Assembly (NCBI GenBank): GCA_945643635.1
Contig: CALZFC010000006.1
Location: forward strand, 9,512,501-9,576,500
Length of the DNA stretch: 64,000 nt
DNA from: Allodiplogaster sudhausi
Lineage: Eukaryota > Nematoda > Chromadorea > Rhabditida > Diplogasteridae
Direction of reading: 5' to 3'
Position numbers and translations under genes: made by a program. This document shows positions 39,018-50,405 of the stretch, in pieces (position 1 is the stretch's first letter; the number at the start of each line of letters is the position of its first letter). The notes beneath the pieces were generated by a model. That model was not told the DNA's origin. It searched no databases and was given only the letters and a program-made list of their open reading frames with translations.

Positions 39018-42000
39018 ATGGCGCCAAGGAAATGGAAGGTTGAACTTTCACCTCTTTTAGAAGTTGATCCTTATTTGGCCACAAACTGGAGCCTTTTACC
39101 CTCAGGCAGTACCTTTACTCTCTGCGTTAAAATGCTGTTCCTTTTCCCTCGCAGAGAATTGCCGAGCTGAATCGACTGCAGGAGCTCAATGATACCCAAG
39201 CTGCCAACGTTGAACGTCGGGCGATTTGCTTGCTAATTCAGCAGCACGAAAACGGTTTCGTCATCTTCATTATCTTTTCTACTCCCGTTTCATAGTTGAT
39301 TTTGCCTCATCCCGCCTGAATAATTTAACGGGAGCTTGCACTTCCATTTGCTTTCTTTTGGATTATTCTGAATGTTATGTATGAGGAACTGATTTGTAAG
39401 TATTCAGCTGCGAAAGCGAAGGCAACAGAACACCCCGCGGACGCTAACCTTCAAAACGAAGAAGATTCTGATGACATTGGAGATGCCATTGCCGAGGAAA
39501 TGGTTCGATGCCCAGAAGGGCTCCCATTATGGGCAGGCTTTTTTTTTAAGATGAAATCGTTTCGTCTTCAGGAAATGCAAGAGTGGAGTGTCGTGGTTCC
39601 AGCTTCCGAACAATTTCTCATCGATTACGATTCGGTCATTCTTCACTCCACGTTCAACGAGGTATGCGTCTCGCCAACACTCATCTCAGTTACCCGTGGG
39701 GGTTCTCCACAAGCTTGTAGTAAAGTATTCCAGAACTCGAAAGTAAGAGAGAGAGAACCCTTCATCTATTCAAGCCCATATCTTCCTTGCAGGTGTACAA
39801 AGGATACAAACCTCGCCCGCTAAAGGAATGCTGCAGATGTTGGGTACGCGATAATCAATAATGAAAGGGGGTCTATTGTTGTCTTTATAATGGATAGTAA
39901 TTTGCTTCACACATGGGCACTTTTAGCCCTGTTTTTCTTACAGCTCGGTTGCAAAAGGAACGGGAACGTTAAAGAAATAGAAGCTTACCTATTTCTTCAA
40001 GCAGTCATGTGCTTGAATCAATATTATTTACGGCATTGTAGATCCCAACGGCTGAGCTGGTTGAAAAGCCAGATGCCCTGCTGACGAAGAAGAAAGATTC
40101 GCACGTGAGGCAGCGCAAGAACAGGAAGAGCAGCTGCAAGTCGTGTATCGGATGCGGTCATCTGCAGGTTTGGAATCATTATCGATTACTCATCTCGCTA
40201 TCATCTTCAATGAAATCTTCTATTTTAATAGATTTGTATTATCTAAATTCTGTGTCTTTTTATTTCTATTTCGATGAACTACTTGGTACTTGTATGGGTG
40301 AGGAATATTTCGCTTATCATAGAGATAACTAAGTGAAAGTGGCAGAGTTCAACTAAGTAAGATTGGCCGAATCTGGCAGATGTTTTGCCAATATTTTATT
40401 CTCTGGGTGATTCGTTTCAGGAAGATGGAGAGGATACGGAGGAAGATGAGGAGATGCGGGGTCTTGCGAGGAATCGCCCGAGGAGATCGAAGGAGAAGAG
40501 CACGGCACAAATGGATGAGATGCTGAGGGGCAAGGAAGTTGAACAGGAACAGCCAGCTGAGCACCAAGGAGACACCGAGCAGGTACTTCTTTTATTGCTT
40601 GTGTTTTTAATACATTGTAGAACATTCGAAGCGTTGAAACGAAAAATGACTAATTTGCACTATTTTAAGCCGCCCCCAAGATCTCCACCGGTTGGGGGGT
40701 TCTTTGAGCGAGACAGCGAAAGGGAGAAGATGAGAAGGGCGTTGCTGGTGAGCAGAAGCATTTTAGCCATTTACAATTAGACAAAGTTATTATTTCCGAG
40801 GACAAATAATAGAGGACATCATGACAAATTTCTTTTTAAATTCTCAAGCGCAATTACTTGTTTTCCTCATTGTCCAAGATAGCCTGCTCGTGAAGCAAAT
40901 CCCCTATTGTACGATCCGACTTTTCTAACCATACGCTCTCTTGCAGGAAAAAATGAAGTTGAAGAAAAACATGCAGACGCCTTCCATGGCCAGAGTTGGT
41001 GCTTGCTTATTCTTTTTTTTCTGACCATGAACTCCTAAAGGTGAATAGGGTCACTTTATAAAAAGAAATATTTTATGTTAATTAACAAATATTTGCATCG
41101 CGGTAAAAATGCTGAGGATGATAATTGATTAATATTCTTTTTCAGCCACGTTCTCCCTCTCCGCTCGACCCTGTCATTGATGTTGTAAACATCGACTTAC
41201 CAAGCGAGAATCACTTCACCCACCAACTCTCGCCCAATCTTACGGTAGCACTAAAAGTGTGCTTTTTTATTTGGTAACATATTTATTCCGGAGTTCTACT
41301 TGCATAAATAAATTGCGTTCCATTAAGAGGAAAAGAATGCAGCAATCAATATTCCAGCCAAAGCGACGGCGACCTCCAGTAGAAAGAGCGAGGCGAGCGC
41401 AAAATGGTACTCTTTCTCTCTCTCTCTCTCTCGCTCACTCTCTTTCTCTCTCTGTCTCTCTCTCGCTCACTCTCACTCTCTCTTTCTCGATTACTCGTAT
41501 TCTCCTATCCTCTTTTATTTCAGAAGAGCCAAACCCTCCCAAAAATCGTGGCCGTCCACGCAAGTACCCGCTTCCACAAGAGGTTTTCTCCTTTTTATTC
41601 TGAGGCCAAACTCTTCCTATATCATTCAGCCAATATTTTTTAATACTTGTAAATATTACTAATGGTAAGATTTTTCAAATTTTGGTGAAATTTGAAAAAA
41701 AGTTTTGTCAGCAAGTTTTGCAAGAGAAAGAATAGAGTTTTCTTTTTCCAGCCTGAAGAATCGACCCAGTCTGCGACCAGGAGGAGAATGGAGGTTGACC
41801 AAAATGTATTGTGTTTGTAGATGCCACCAAAAGGCAGAGATATCAGGATTGGGGCGGTTTGAAGTTAATTGGTTATTACGGCTCCCTTCGTTGCCGTGTT
41901 TCTAATAGCAAGAAAGAAATAAAAGTGAAATGCTCTAGAATATTTGGATACGATCAGTCCTGCTTTTCATGGTGCTGTAATTGATGAGTGATTTCTTAGG

Positions 42001-42586
42001 GTTCGAATGGCTATCGTGTGGTTCAGGCGGTGCCGAAAGCCCGACGTCCAACCCGTCTCATAACTGCTGTGAGATTTCCTTAATCTGATTTATGCAACAT
42101 CTTGTCCGGATAGTAAAGATTTTCGATTAGAAGATAGAAAGAGGGAGCGAGAAAGAGTTTGACAGTTGTAATTGTGGTCTTGCTTGTACGGTGAGTCATA
42201 TTACGTCCATCTGCAGGAGAGGGTTCGCCGTCCTTTGCATCCCACGACATTCTTCAGAGGTCTCGATTCTGTAGCTGAGAGCATCTTCGGACATATAACT
42301 GATGGTGAGAGCGGTCAGATATCCATTGATTGCATTATGTTCATGATAATGCTAAAATCGTGGAATGAAATTGTCTCTAAATGCCTTTAAGATTAAATAC
42401 ACATTTCTTTTTGGATTTGTAATTCTTCCTTTTTGTAAGGAAATGTCGATCGCCAGGAAAACGGGCACGAGGAAGGGGCTGGTGATATCCTGGAGGCTAT
42501 TGAGCAAGAATGGGAAGACGGCGACGAGGAAGAATTTGAAGTTGTCGTTGAAGGTTTTCACTTCTTTTATTCATCTGCCTAGCCTT

Positions 42587-42630
<44 letters not shown>

Positions 42631-44483
42631 TTTGTTTTCTCTCTCTCTCACTCTCTCGTTCTCTCTCTCTCTCTCTCTCTCTCTTTGTTTTCTCTCTCAC
42701 TCTCCCTCCCCTCTCTCCTCTTTGCTCGGGGAATAAAAGTCCGAGTCAATGAAATGTTTTCAAGCATAGTTTTTCTTATTCTTAACCTCTCTTTCTTTAT
42801 CGTTTCATCCATTCATATTCGATGTTTTTAGATGCTGGGAGTGTAGAAGAATTTTCAATCACCGAGGACGTGGAGAGAAGCGTTTTGACTAAAGAACGGT
42901 TGGTTGGAAATGCTGATTATCGATAAAACTAATTTAGCCACTTTTCATTTATCATTTAATTTTCTAAATTCTATTTTTAACAGCTTTTCTTTTATGTTTT
43001 TCAATCCATTATTATTTTTTTAATTCATCTCAATTAATTTAATAATCCATCATTTGCGATAACTCGTTTTCTTGTATCAGCCTGGACGAGTGGAGAGAGC
43101 AGCGTCTGGCCGTGAGGCAGGAGAAGAAGGAGAAAGTGAAGAGAGATGGCAGAGAAGAAGAAGAGGATCTGGTCATTGATGTTGTCGGGGATGACGAATC
43201 TCCTGCTAATCTTCTCCAGACTACTGTAATTCACCTATTTTTAACCATGCTGATATTTATTTATTTTTATTTTCTTTCAGGGTTAGTTTTTTTAAAGCAC
43301 TTTTCTGAATTAACATGACAGATGACTATGTTTTTCATTATAGTTAATTAAAGTTAATTAGGCCCAACATCTAACATATTCGTTATTTTTAATGGGTTTT
43401 AATGCAAGCATGTGCATGCACCCCTTAATTTAAATTGTTTTAGATGCCCACGTCGTCGAGTTCGGAGCGGGCAGTTGAAGAAATGACGATGAAGATATTG
43501 GCCATGGGAAGACAGAGAGATATGAAGAGGGAGAGTGCATCACGAGAGATGGCAGAGAAGCTAGAGAACCAGAGGAGAGATTACGCAGAGAAGAGAGAGC
43601 GCCAATCGAGAGAGACGCAGAGGAAGCGGCATGAGAGGCAGTTTGCATTGCATGCCGGAGTTGGTCCGCTTCTCGAGGGGACTGCAGCCCAAGACCTACC
43701 GTATATCCTCGGTGGCCAGCGAGGTATATCTCTAATTATTGTTTAAAAAAACTCGTTTTACATATTCAGGCATGTTTCAATACCGAGATATATGCAAAGG
43801 AGTTGAAAAAATATTAGATTAATTGATGTGTCTTCTCAGATTTACTGGATAATGATGTCACTTCTCATCTTTTCTTGACGAACGAAGAAGAACTTATGTT
43901 GGAGCTTAACGATTCGGCCCTGGCATATTCCGGTTTCGAATTCCAGGTGATCTGTCATTTCATCCTTTATTTAGGGCTTTTGGTTGTCCTGGTTAATTTT
44001 CCTCAGAACTAAGAATAAGCTGTGAACACTTTGAGAATATGATGGAAGTAGGCGTGGCTACTGGAGAATCAATCGAAGAAGGAAGTGAGAAAATTCCTGT
44101 TCCTCAGATGGTGGACACCAAGGCGGGCTGCCCTCCAAATAAGCAAGGCAATTCATAATCCCATATTTATATTTTTAATATATTTTTAAAGAAATAAGAA
44201 CAAGTTATTTTAACAGTCAGAGATAAATCTTGAAAGATTTCTGTTTTGACTACGAAACATTCGTGTATCTGTCACACTGTTCAGATTCGCAATTTGAAGA
44301 AGCGGAGGACTTCGTTGCCAAGAATGCAAATGAAGAAGGAAACGATGGGGAACTCGTTTCGAGAGCTGCTGCTGATCGAGAGAGCGAATCTCAAGACTAC
44401 GACGTTGTTTTTTTTACTATGCCTTCTTTTTCCATAAATATACTTTGTCATTATTTCACGTGTGCTTATATCGAGATTGCCAT

Positions 44484-44557
<74 letters not shown>

Positions 44558-46346
44558 TAAGATGCAGTGTTCGGTTGCCGCGCCCGAGCTCTCCCACCCG
44601 CCGCTCGATGAACAGCAAGAGGCTGGCTCCGCCCATCTGGCTTCAGTCTCCGCCCACCCGTCCACTTCAGCGCTCAACATCGCGGATCAGGCAGCATTAT
44701 ATGCTCAAATGGGTCCGGTGCCGTGGACATATTTTCTCTCTCTCCCTCTCTCTTTCGAGTCTGCATCCCAAGAGCTACCGTATACCCTTGATAGCCAGCG
44801 AGGTATATCTTTAATTCTTGTAAAAGCATTTTTGTTTTAAACTTTTAGGTATGTTTTAATATCAAAAGGAATAGTCAAGGAATTTAAAAAAATCGATTAA
44901 ATGACATGTTATCTCAAATTTTCTGGGTGGTGGCGACACTTCTCGTCTTCCTTTGCTGAATGAAGAAGATCTTGTGCTGGGGATTGACGAATCAGCCTTG
45001 GCAAGTTCAGTTTGGGAATCAAAGGTGGTGTATCATTTCATCCAATAGTTATGTTGTTTTGTTTTTAATTCACTCGCAATTAAGCAGTGGACACTTTGAG
45101 GATATGACGGCAGTTGGCGAGGCTGCTGGAGAGCCTGACAAAGATGGAAGTGAGATGCCTGGTCTTGTCTGCATGGAGGACAGCCTTGATGCGCAAGGTA
45201 ATTTTTATTTTAGTTTTAGATTAGCAATTGTAAATATATGGAATTCCCTATATGCACAAACAAAAGCAAGAGGCTTCAGGCTCCGCCCATCTGGCCTCAG
45301 GCTCCGCCCACCCGTCCCCTTCAGCGTACGGAAACGAGCATCAGTCACCACCACATCCTCACTTGGGTCCTGTGCCGTGGGCACATTTTCTCTCTCTTAC
45401 TCTCCCGCACGAGACTGCAGCCCATGGGCTACCGTATGCCCTCGGTACATCTTTAATTCATTTAAAACAAAATATATAGCCAAAGAATTAAAAATTACGT
45501 TGGCAATGCAGAAGGAACTGATTGGCAAAGTAAGTCTTCTTTCCTTTTTATTTTCCTCTTTTGGTCTGACTTCTCGTCGTTAGATAAACATATGGAATTC
45601 TCTTTGTTCACTAACAATAAACAGATAGGTAACAACTAGTTATTTTAAGCTCAAAAAAAGTTTTGGAAGCTTTCCATTTTCACTGCGAGAGATTCGCGTA
45701 TCGGTCACATTTTTTTCAGACTTGCAATTTGAAGAAGCGGAGAACAGCAATGTAAATGAAGAAGGAGACGACGAGGAACTCGTTGCCAGAGCTGCGGCTG
45801 AAAGCGAATCTCAAGACTTAGACGTTGGTTTCCTTATCCATGTTTCACGCATGTTTATATCGAGACTAAATTAACGGAAAGAAACGGGGCAATTTTTTCT
45901 GTTTTGAAAACTTCCTTATGCTTATATATTGTTTTACAGCATACTGTTGCCGCTCCCCAGCTATCCCACCCACCGTCCAAAGAAAAGCAAGAGGCTTCAG
46001 GCTCCGCCCACCCGTCCACTTCAATGTTCGACATCGCTCAACTACCACCGCCATATGCTCAAATCGGTCAGGCACTTTCTCTCTCTCTCAGTCTCTCTCT
46101 TTCTTACTCTCTCTCTCTCTCTCTCTCTATCTCTATCTCTCTATCTCTCTCTCTCTCTCTTTGACTCGTCTCTTACCGCTTTTCCTCTCCCGATTTCTGC
46201 CTTGCCATTTGTAGCTATGAAAGTTAAAAGCGCCGGTATTCAGAAACCCGAACAATTGTATTTTTGTAGACTATGCACCAGTCTACATCGTGGAGGAATA
46301 CGAAGAGGCTACTCCCTTTTATCAAGCTGGAGGAGGGAGTTGGTGA
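39018..46346 (+). CDS. unrecognised large nuclear-type protein with Cys cluster, AT-hook-like motif and duplicated 3' exons
   Basis: Not recognised. Exons 1-18: 39018-39038, 39155-39254, 39408-39502, 39572-39661, 39793-39843, 40042-40167, 40421-40582, 40670-40747, 40947-40994, 41146-41244, 41328-41406, 41524-41582, 41752-41793, 42000-42068, 42217-42304, 42440-42553, 42832-42898 and 43081-43225. The 3' array follows: 43444-43723, 43840-43946, 44036-44147, 44285-44403, 44568-44802, (44918 or 44966)-45024, 45101-45197, 45720-45823, 45940-46066 and 46270-46346. Phases agree throughout, giving about 949 residues. Features: a cysteine cluster (ECCRCW, then CKSCIGCGH) encoded by exons 5-6, basic stretches, KNRGRPRKYP in exon 12 resembling an AT-hook, acidic patches and a long charged coiled-coil-like stretch in exons 18-19. 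This suggests a DNA- or chromatin-associated protein, by inference only. The donor after 44147 is GC. The frame is also open upstream of the ATG, so the start could lie further 5'. Confidence 0.75.
43444..46066 (+). repeat. tandemly duplicated exon array inside the gene
   Basis: Four exon types recur. Type A ends in LPYxLxxQRG (43444-43723 and 44568-44802, with a 5'-truncated relic at about 45255-45441). Type B contains NEEELM/NEEDLV and SALA (43840-43946 and 44918-45024, both 107 nt). Type C begins NMMEVGVATGE or DMTAVGEAAGE (44036-44147 and 45101-45197). Type D contains QFEEAE ... ESESQD (44285-44403 and 45720-45823). The VAAPxLSHPP start of 44568-44802 recurs at 45940-46066. The second set has decayed signals: the second type-B acceptor reads ctcaa instead of ctcag. 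Confidence 0.85.
44485..44556. repeat. (TA)n microsatellite
   Basis: About 70 bases of uninterrupted TA repeat inside the intron between the exons at 44285-44403 and 44568-44802. It ends 11 bases before the acceptor. Confidence 0.97.
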
Positions 46347-47673
46347 AGGAAGGCTATCCAGGACAGAGATCCTCATCCCATTACTCTTACAAACACAAAG
46401 ATTTTTATAATGTGCTCTTTTTTTTGCTTTTTGATTACGTCTTTATTTCTCTCTGTCTCCCGCTTTACTTTATATGTATTCTTTCTCTTATCACTGTATA
46501 TTTCTGTCATCTCCAAGTTTTTTCTGCCCTTGTATTTCAGCCGTTTTACTACCCAATGAAGGTATTTGAAAATGTATTTTATGCCTTTTTTCTGGATGTT
46601 GAGATCTCTCAGCGACCTTTTTTCGCTAACGTTAACGGTGCCTCAACATTTATAACATTGCTTAAAAATACAGTTGAATTAGCAATGCTCTGTGTCTATA
46701 ATGTTAATATTTCATTATTTTTCCCTACTCCTTTAATTTCGTTTTGGTTCTTGTATATTTGAACAGACTTTTCCCTTCCCATGGCACTTTGCTATCTTTT
46801 GAATGCTGTTTTAAGATTAGTCTTCTTGCTGTCAGAAAGTTTGATTCCAGTATTAGAAGACTTTTGTTCCCGGAAATAAAGATCTGATTTTCCCTGTACA
46901 TTTACGTCCCCGTTACATATATAACACGGAAGAGGGACCAACTGATAAATCAACAAGGCTGATTATGACACTTATTAACGAAATGATGAAAATAGCCTTG
47001 TGCTGGCAAGAGCAGGTTAACAAAGGTATAGAAAAGTACGAAGAGTGAAGAAAAGAATTATTAATGTTTGTAAACCAATTATAGACTAGACGCCATCATC
47101 ATTTCCATTGTTTCTGAAATTCCGCTAATCAAAAGAACATATTGGCACGAAGAGTAAAGACCAGACTGGGACAAAGCGCGGATAAGCCGATGTTAATTGG
47201 CGAGAGGGAGAGAGAGACCAGAAGAACACTTGGGAACACAAATTAAGAGGTAAGAGAGGGAGGGGGAAAGAGAACGACAGGGAGCCAGAAGGGAGAGAGA
47301 GAAAGCAAGTGAAAGAGAGAGAGAGATAGAGAGCATGGAGGGAGATCGAACATCGAGAAGATAGCTTCGGCAACGGATTTGGTTCCCCTTTAGAACAGTG
47401 GCTGCCATTGTCTCTTTCCTAGCGATCCGCCATGCGGTTTCGACGAGTGTGTCAAATGTCACCAATTCCACTGTGTTGTTATTGCGACGAGAGTGTGTGA
47501 TTTCTGTGATATTTTCTTTAGGATTCTTTTATGTACATATGTACATATAGATAATGTGTATTGAAAATTTTTATGATATAAATGTTAAAGAAGGAGAAAG
47601 AAATGTCATGTGCCACAAATTAGTTATTTACTTATTACCTCAAGAAGTTACTTGATAGCAGCAGCAGCCCGCG
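46347..47673. other. intergenic, no gene supported
   Basis: T-rich sequence followed by a GA-rich block (47200-47340). The frames continuing from the upstream gene past 46346 are low-complexity and are not called. Confidence 0.55.
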
Positions 47674-50363
47674 ATGCTGCGCTGTGCGATTGTAGCAGTG
47701 CTTCTGGCGACGGCCGCCCTCCTCTCCGAGTCTCGGTTGCGGTCTCGGAGAGACGTCTTCGAGAACACGATTCTCAGACTGAAAAGGCAGACTTGTATGT
47801 AATTCTTATAACTAGTTGATCTGTCAAAGTTACTTGTATAATTTCTTAACGACATTGTTTTGACTCTATATATCAGGGGGAAATGTGACGAGAGACCCTT
47901 AAGAGATACAGAGATACAGTCCCGCCCAGGATCTTGGTACTAAGGAGGGATCGGATGCATCGGAGGGATCCAAATGCATATTTTAAATGGTACATTAGTT
48001 TGCTCATAGAGAACGGATGCTACTGTTAAAAAAAATCGATAATTTCTTATCATTTGATAAGAAGTTATCAGTTTTTGCCTATAAAAAATTTCATTTAAAT
48101 ATTTTTCAAAGAAATTTTTCCTGTACCATTATTTTGTCTCTACGCACATCCCCAAATAATAATATAAGAGATTTTATCATTGTTAACCGAAATCGTTAAA
48201 TGAGACCTTATCACACATGTTCATGTTATGTGAAGATTCGCCTTACGATGCTGAAGCTAAATATGAAAACAGTTTTCAAAACAAAGCATCCGTTGACGAT
48301 ATATTCCTGATTGTGTTTACTTGCATTATTTATTGAGAAAGAACAGGGCAGGGAGGCCGAGGGGGCGGAGCCTAACTCTTTTTTTCTCTGCCTGTGCTAT
48401 TTCGCTACCTCAAACTTGGGTAATTAAACCGAACGCGAAAATCGCGCGCGCTAAAGCTCTAAAATTCAATACGAGTGCAGCAACCTAGATTTGAATAACT
48501 CATACCGGGTTAACATTGAGAGAAAGACAAAGACAATGGGGAATCCTGAAGAAAATCATACAAAGTAAACACAATTAAAAATTTATCGTCAACGGATGCT
48601 TTGTTTTGAAAACGGCTTTAATATTTTGCATCAGTATCGTAAGGCGAATCTTCACATAACATGAACATGTGTGATAAGGTCTCATTTAACGATTTCGGTT
48701 AACAATGATAAAATCTCTTATATTATTATATGGGAATGTGCGTAGAGACAAAATAATGGTACTGGAAAAATTTCTTTGAAAAATATTAAAAATGAAATTT
48801 TTTATAGGCAAAAACTGATAACTTCTTATCAAATGATAAGAAATTATCGATTTTTTAACAGTAGCATCCGTTCTCTATGAGCAAACTAATGTACCATTTA
48901 AAATATTTTAGTCTTTCCTAGGACAATTGTTATTAGCGGGGATGCATTTGGATCCCTCCGATGCATCCGATCCCTCCTTAGTACCAAGATCCTGGGCGGG
49001 ACTGTATGTATATTGGAATATGAAATGACATAATACAGTGAAGCCTCCTGTCTATAGTTGTCTCGTCATCTGGCAATGCGAATGGCACGGGAGACGTCGT
49101 GAACGGCACGGCAGAGGCGTACCATTACAAGGTCGCCCTTCATCTTACTTCCTTTGCTCTTTTCATCTTCATTCCTATCGTTTACTCAATCTTTCGTCTT
49201 TATTTATTTTTAATGAGTAATTTTATGTAAATTCATGATATCCTCTCAATGGGGACTTATTCTATGTTAATTTAGAATCCAAATGGCGACATTGGCATGA
49301 ATGTTTCTTCGATGGGCAATGCGAGCGGAGCCACGGGAGCTAGCATTGTCAATGTCGGACAGGGACAAGTCGGCGACATGAGTCAGGGAGAGAGAACGAG
49401 AGACAGAGATAGAGACGAAGAGGGTCAGAGAGAGAGAGAGAGAGAGAGAGATAGTAAAGCAAAGAGTGCAAGTGGGGGTTTCCCACTCTTTCTGTGCTTT
49501 TTAAATATATTCTTATAATAGTTTGTTTTTATTACTTACATATGTTATTAAAACGATAAATATGATTTATAATGTTCCCTTCAGCCCTGGGCGGCAGGGG
49601 AAACATCTCGGCAACTGGCGCGAATTCGAATGTCTTCTCGGCCATGTTCGGCCAGATCTACGGAGGGTTGCAGAGTGTCACGAACACGCAGGCGGTATCG
49701 CTCTCTTTCTTTACCTTGTATTTATCTCACTCTTATTTCATTCGATTCTTTATGCATATTCAGGAAGACTTGCAATTTTTAACATATTAAAATATTTTAA
49801 TATTGTTTTTTTAGAGTAATCAAACTTGAACGTTTGTTCTGAAGCCTCTTGCAACGTGACCTTGAAATTTGTCGTAAAGTAGAGATTCGCATCTGGCAAA
49901 AAAAGTGAAGCAAAGAGGATAACCTAGAGCTTTTTCTGTTCCTGCATTTTTTTGGCAAGAGACAACATGATCGTCCGTTCGTACTAATGCTACTTTAGTA
50001 TCAGCACGCAGCAGAATATGCTTCTTTCATTCATTTATCTTTGGCTCGATAAATATACAAAAGAAATATCCAATTGCATTGGATATTTGATCCACTTTTG
50101 TCTTTTTAGACCTCCTTTAAAAGATTCAACGAAATTAAGCAGATCAGATTATTTACTAATTATTATTGTCTATTAATTTAATTGCAGCAAATAGTAATAT
50201 GTCTTTTTTGATGGTACTGTATGGTTGTCAGTCTTTTTTCTGCCTAAGCCTGCGTTCCATTTCATGCTCGAACATGTGATTAGCGTCAAACAATTCGGCA
50301 CAAGTGTCTGAATGGCTCGGCTTGATGCTCATTATAACGGATTTAGTTTTGTATTAGAGCATC

Positions 50364-50405
<42 letters not shown>

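Larger units (their letters stand above)
47917..49004. mobile_element. foldback Tc1/mariner-type non-autonomous element
   Basis: A 1088-base segment begins CAGTCCCGCCCAGGATCTTGG and ends with its reverse complement. It is flanked on both sides by TA (47915-47916 and 49005-49006), the Tc1/mariner target duplication. The inverted repeats are very long: the left arm runs to about 48323 and the right arm from about 48562, with roughly 240 bases of unique centre. Arms differ by small indels and substitutions, for example around 48900-48940. There is no transposase frame, so mobility would need a transposase in trans. It lies wholly in intron 1 of the secreted precursor gene and makes up most of that intron. 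Confidence 0.9.

Noticed and set aside
46379..46762. Open frame running on past the end of the gene at 46346
   Set aside because: It is low-complexity Phe/Leu/Ser sequence in T-rich DNA; the in-phase terminal exon with TGA at 46344 is much more protein-like.
47917..49004. Possibility that the inverted arms are a CRISPR array or an assembly palindrome
   Set aside because: There is one long inverted pair rather than spaced direct repeats; TA duplications and unequal arms fit a transposon and not a simple artefact.
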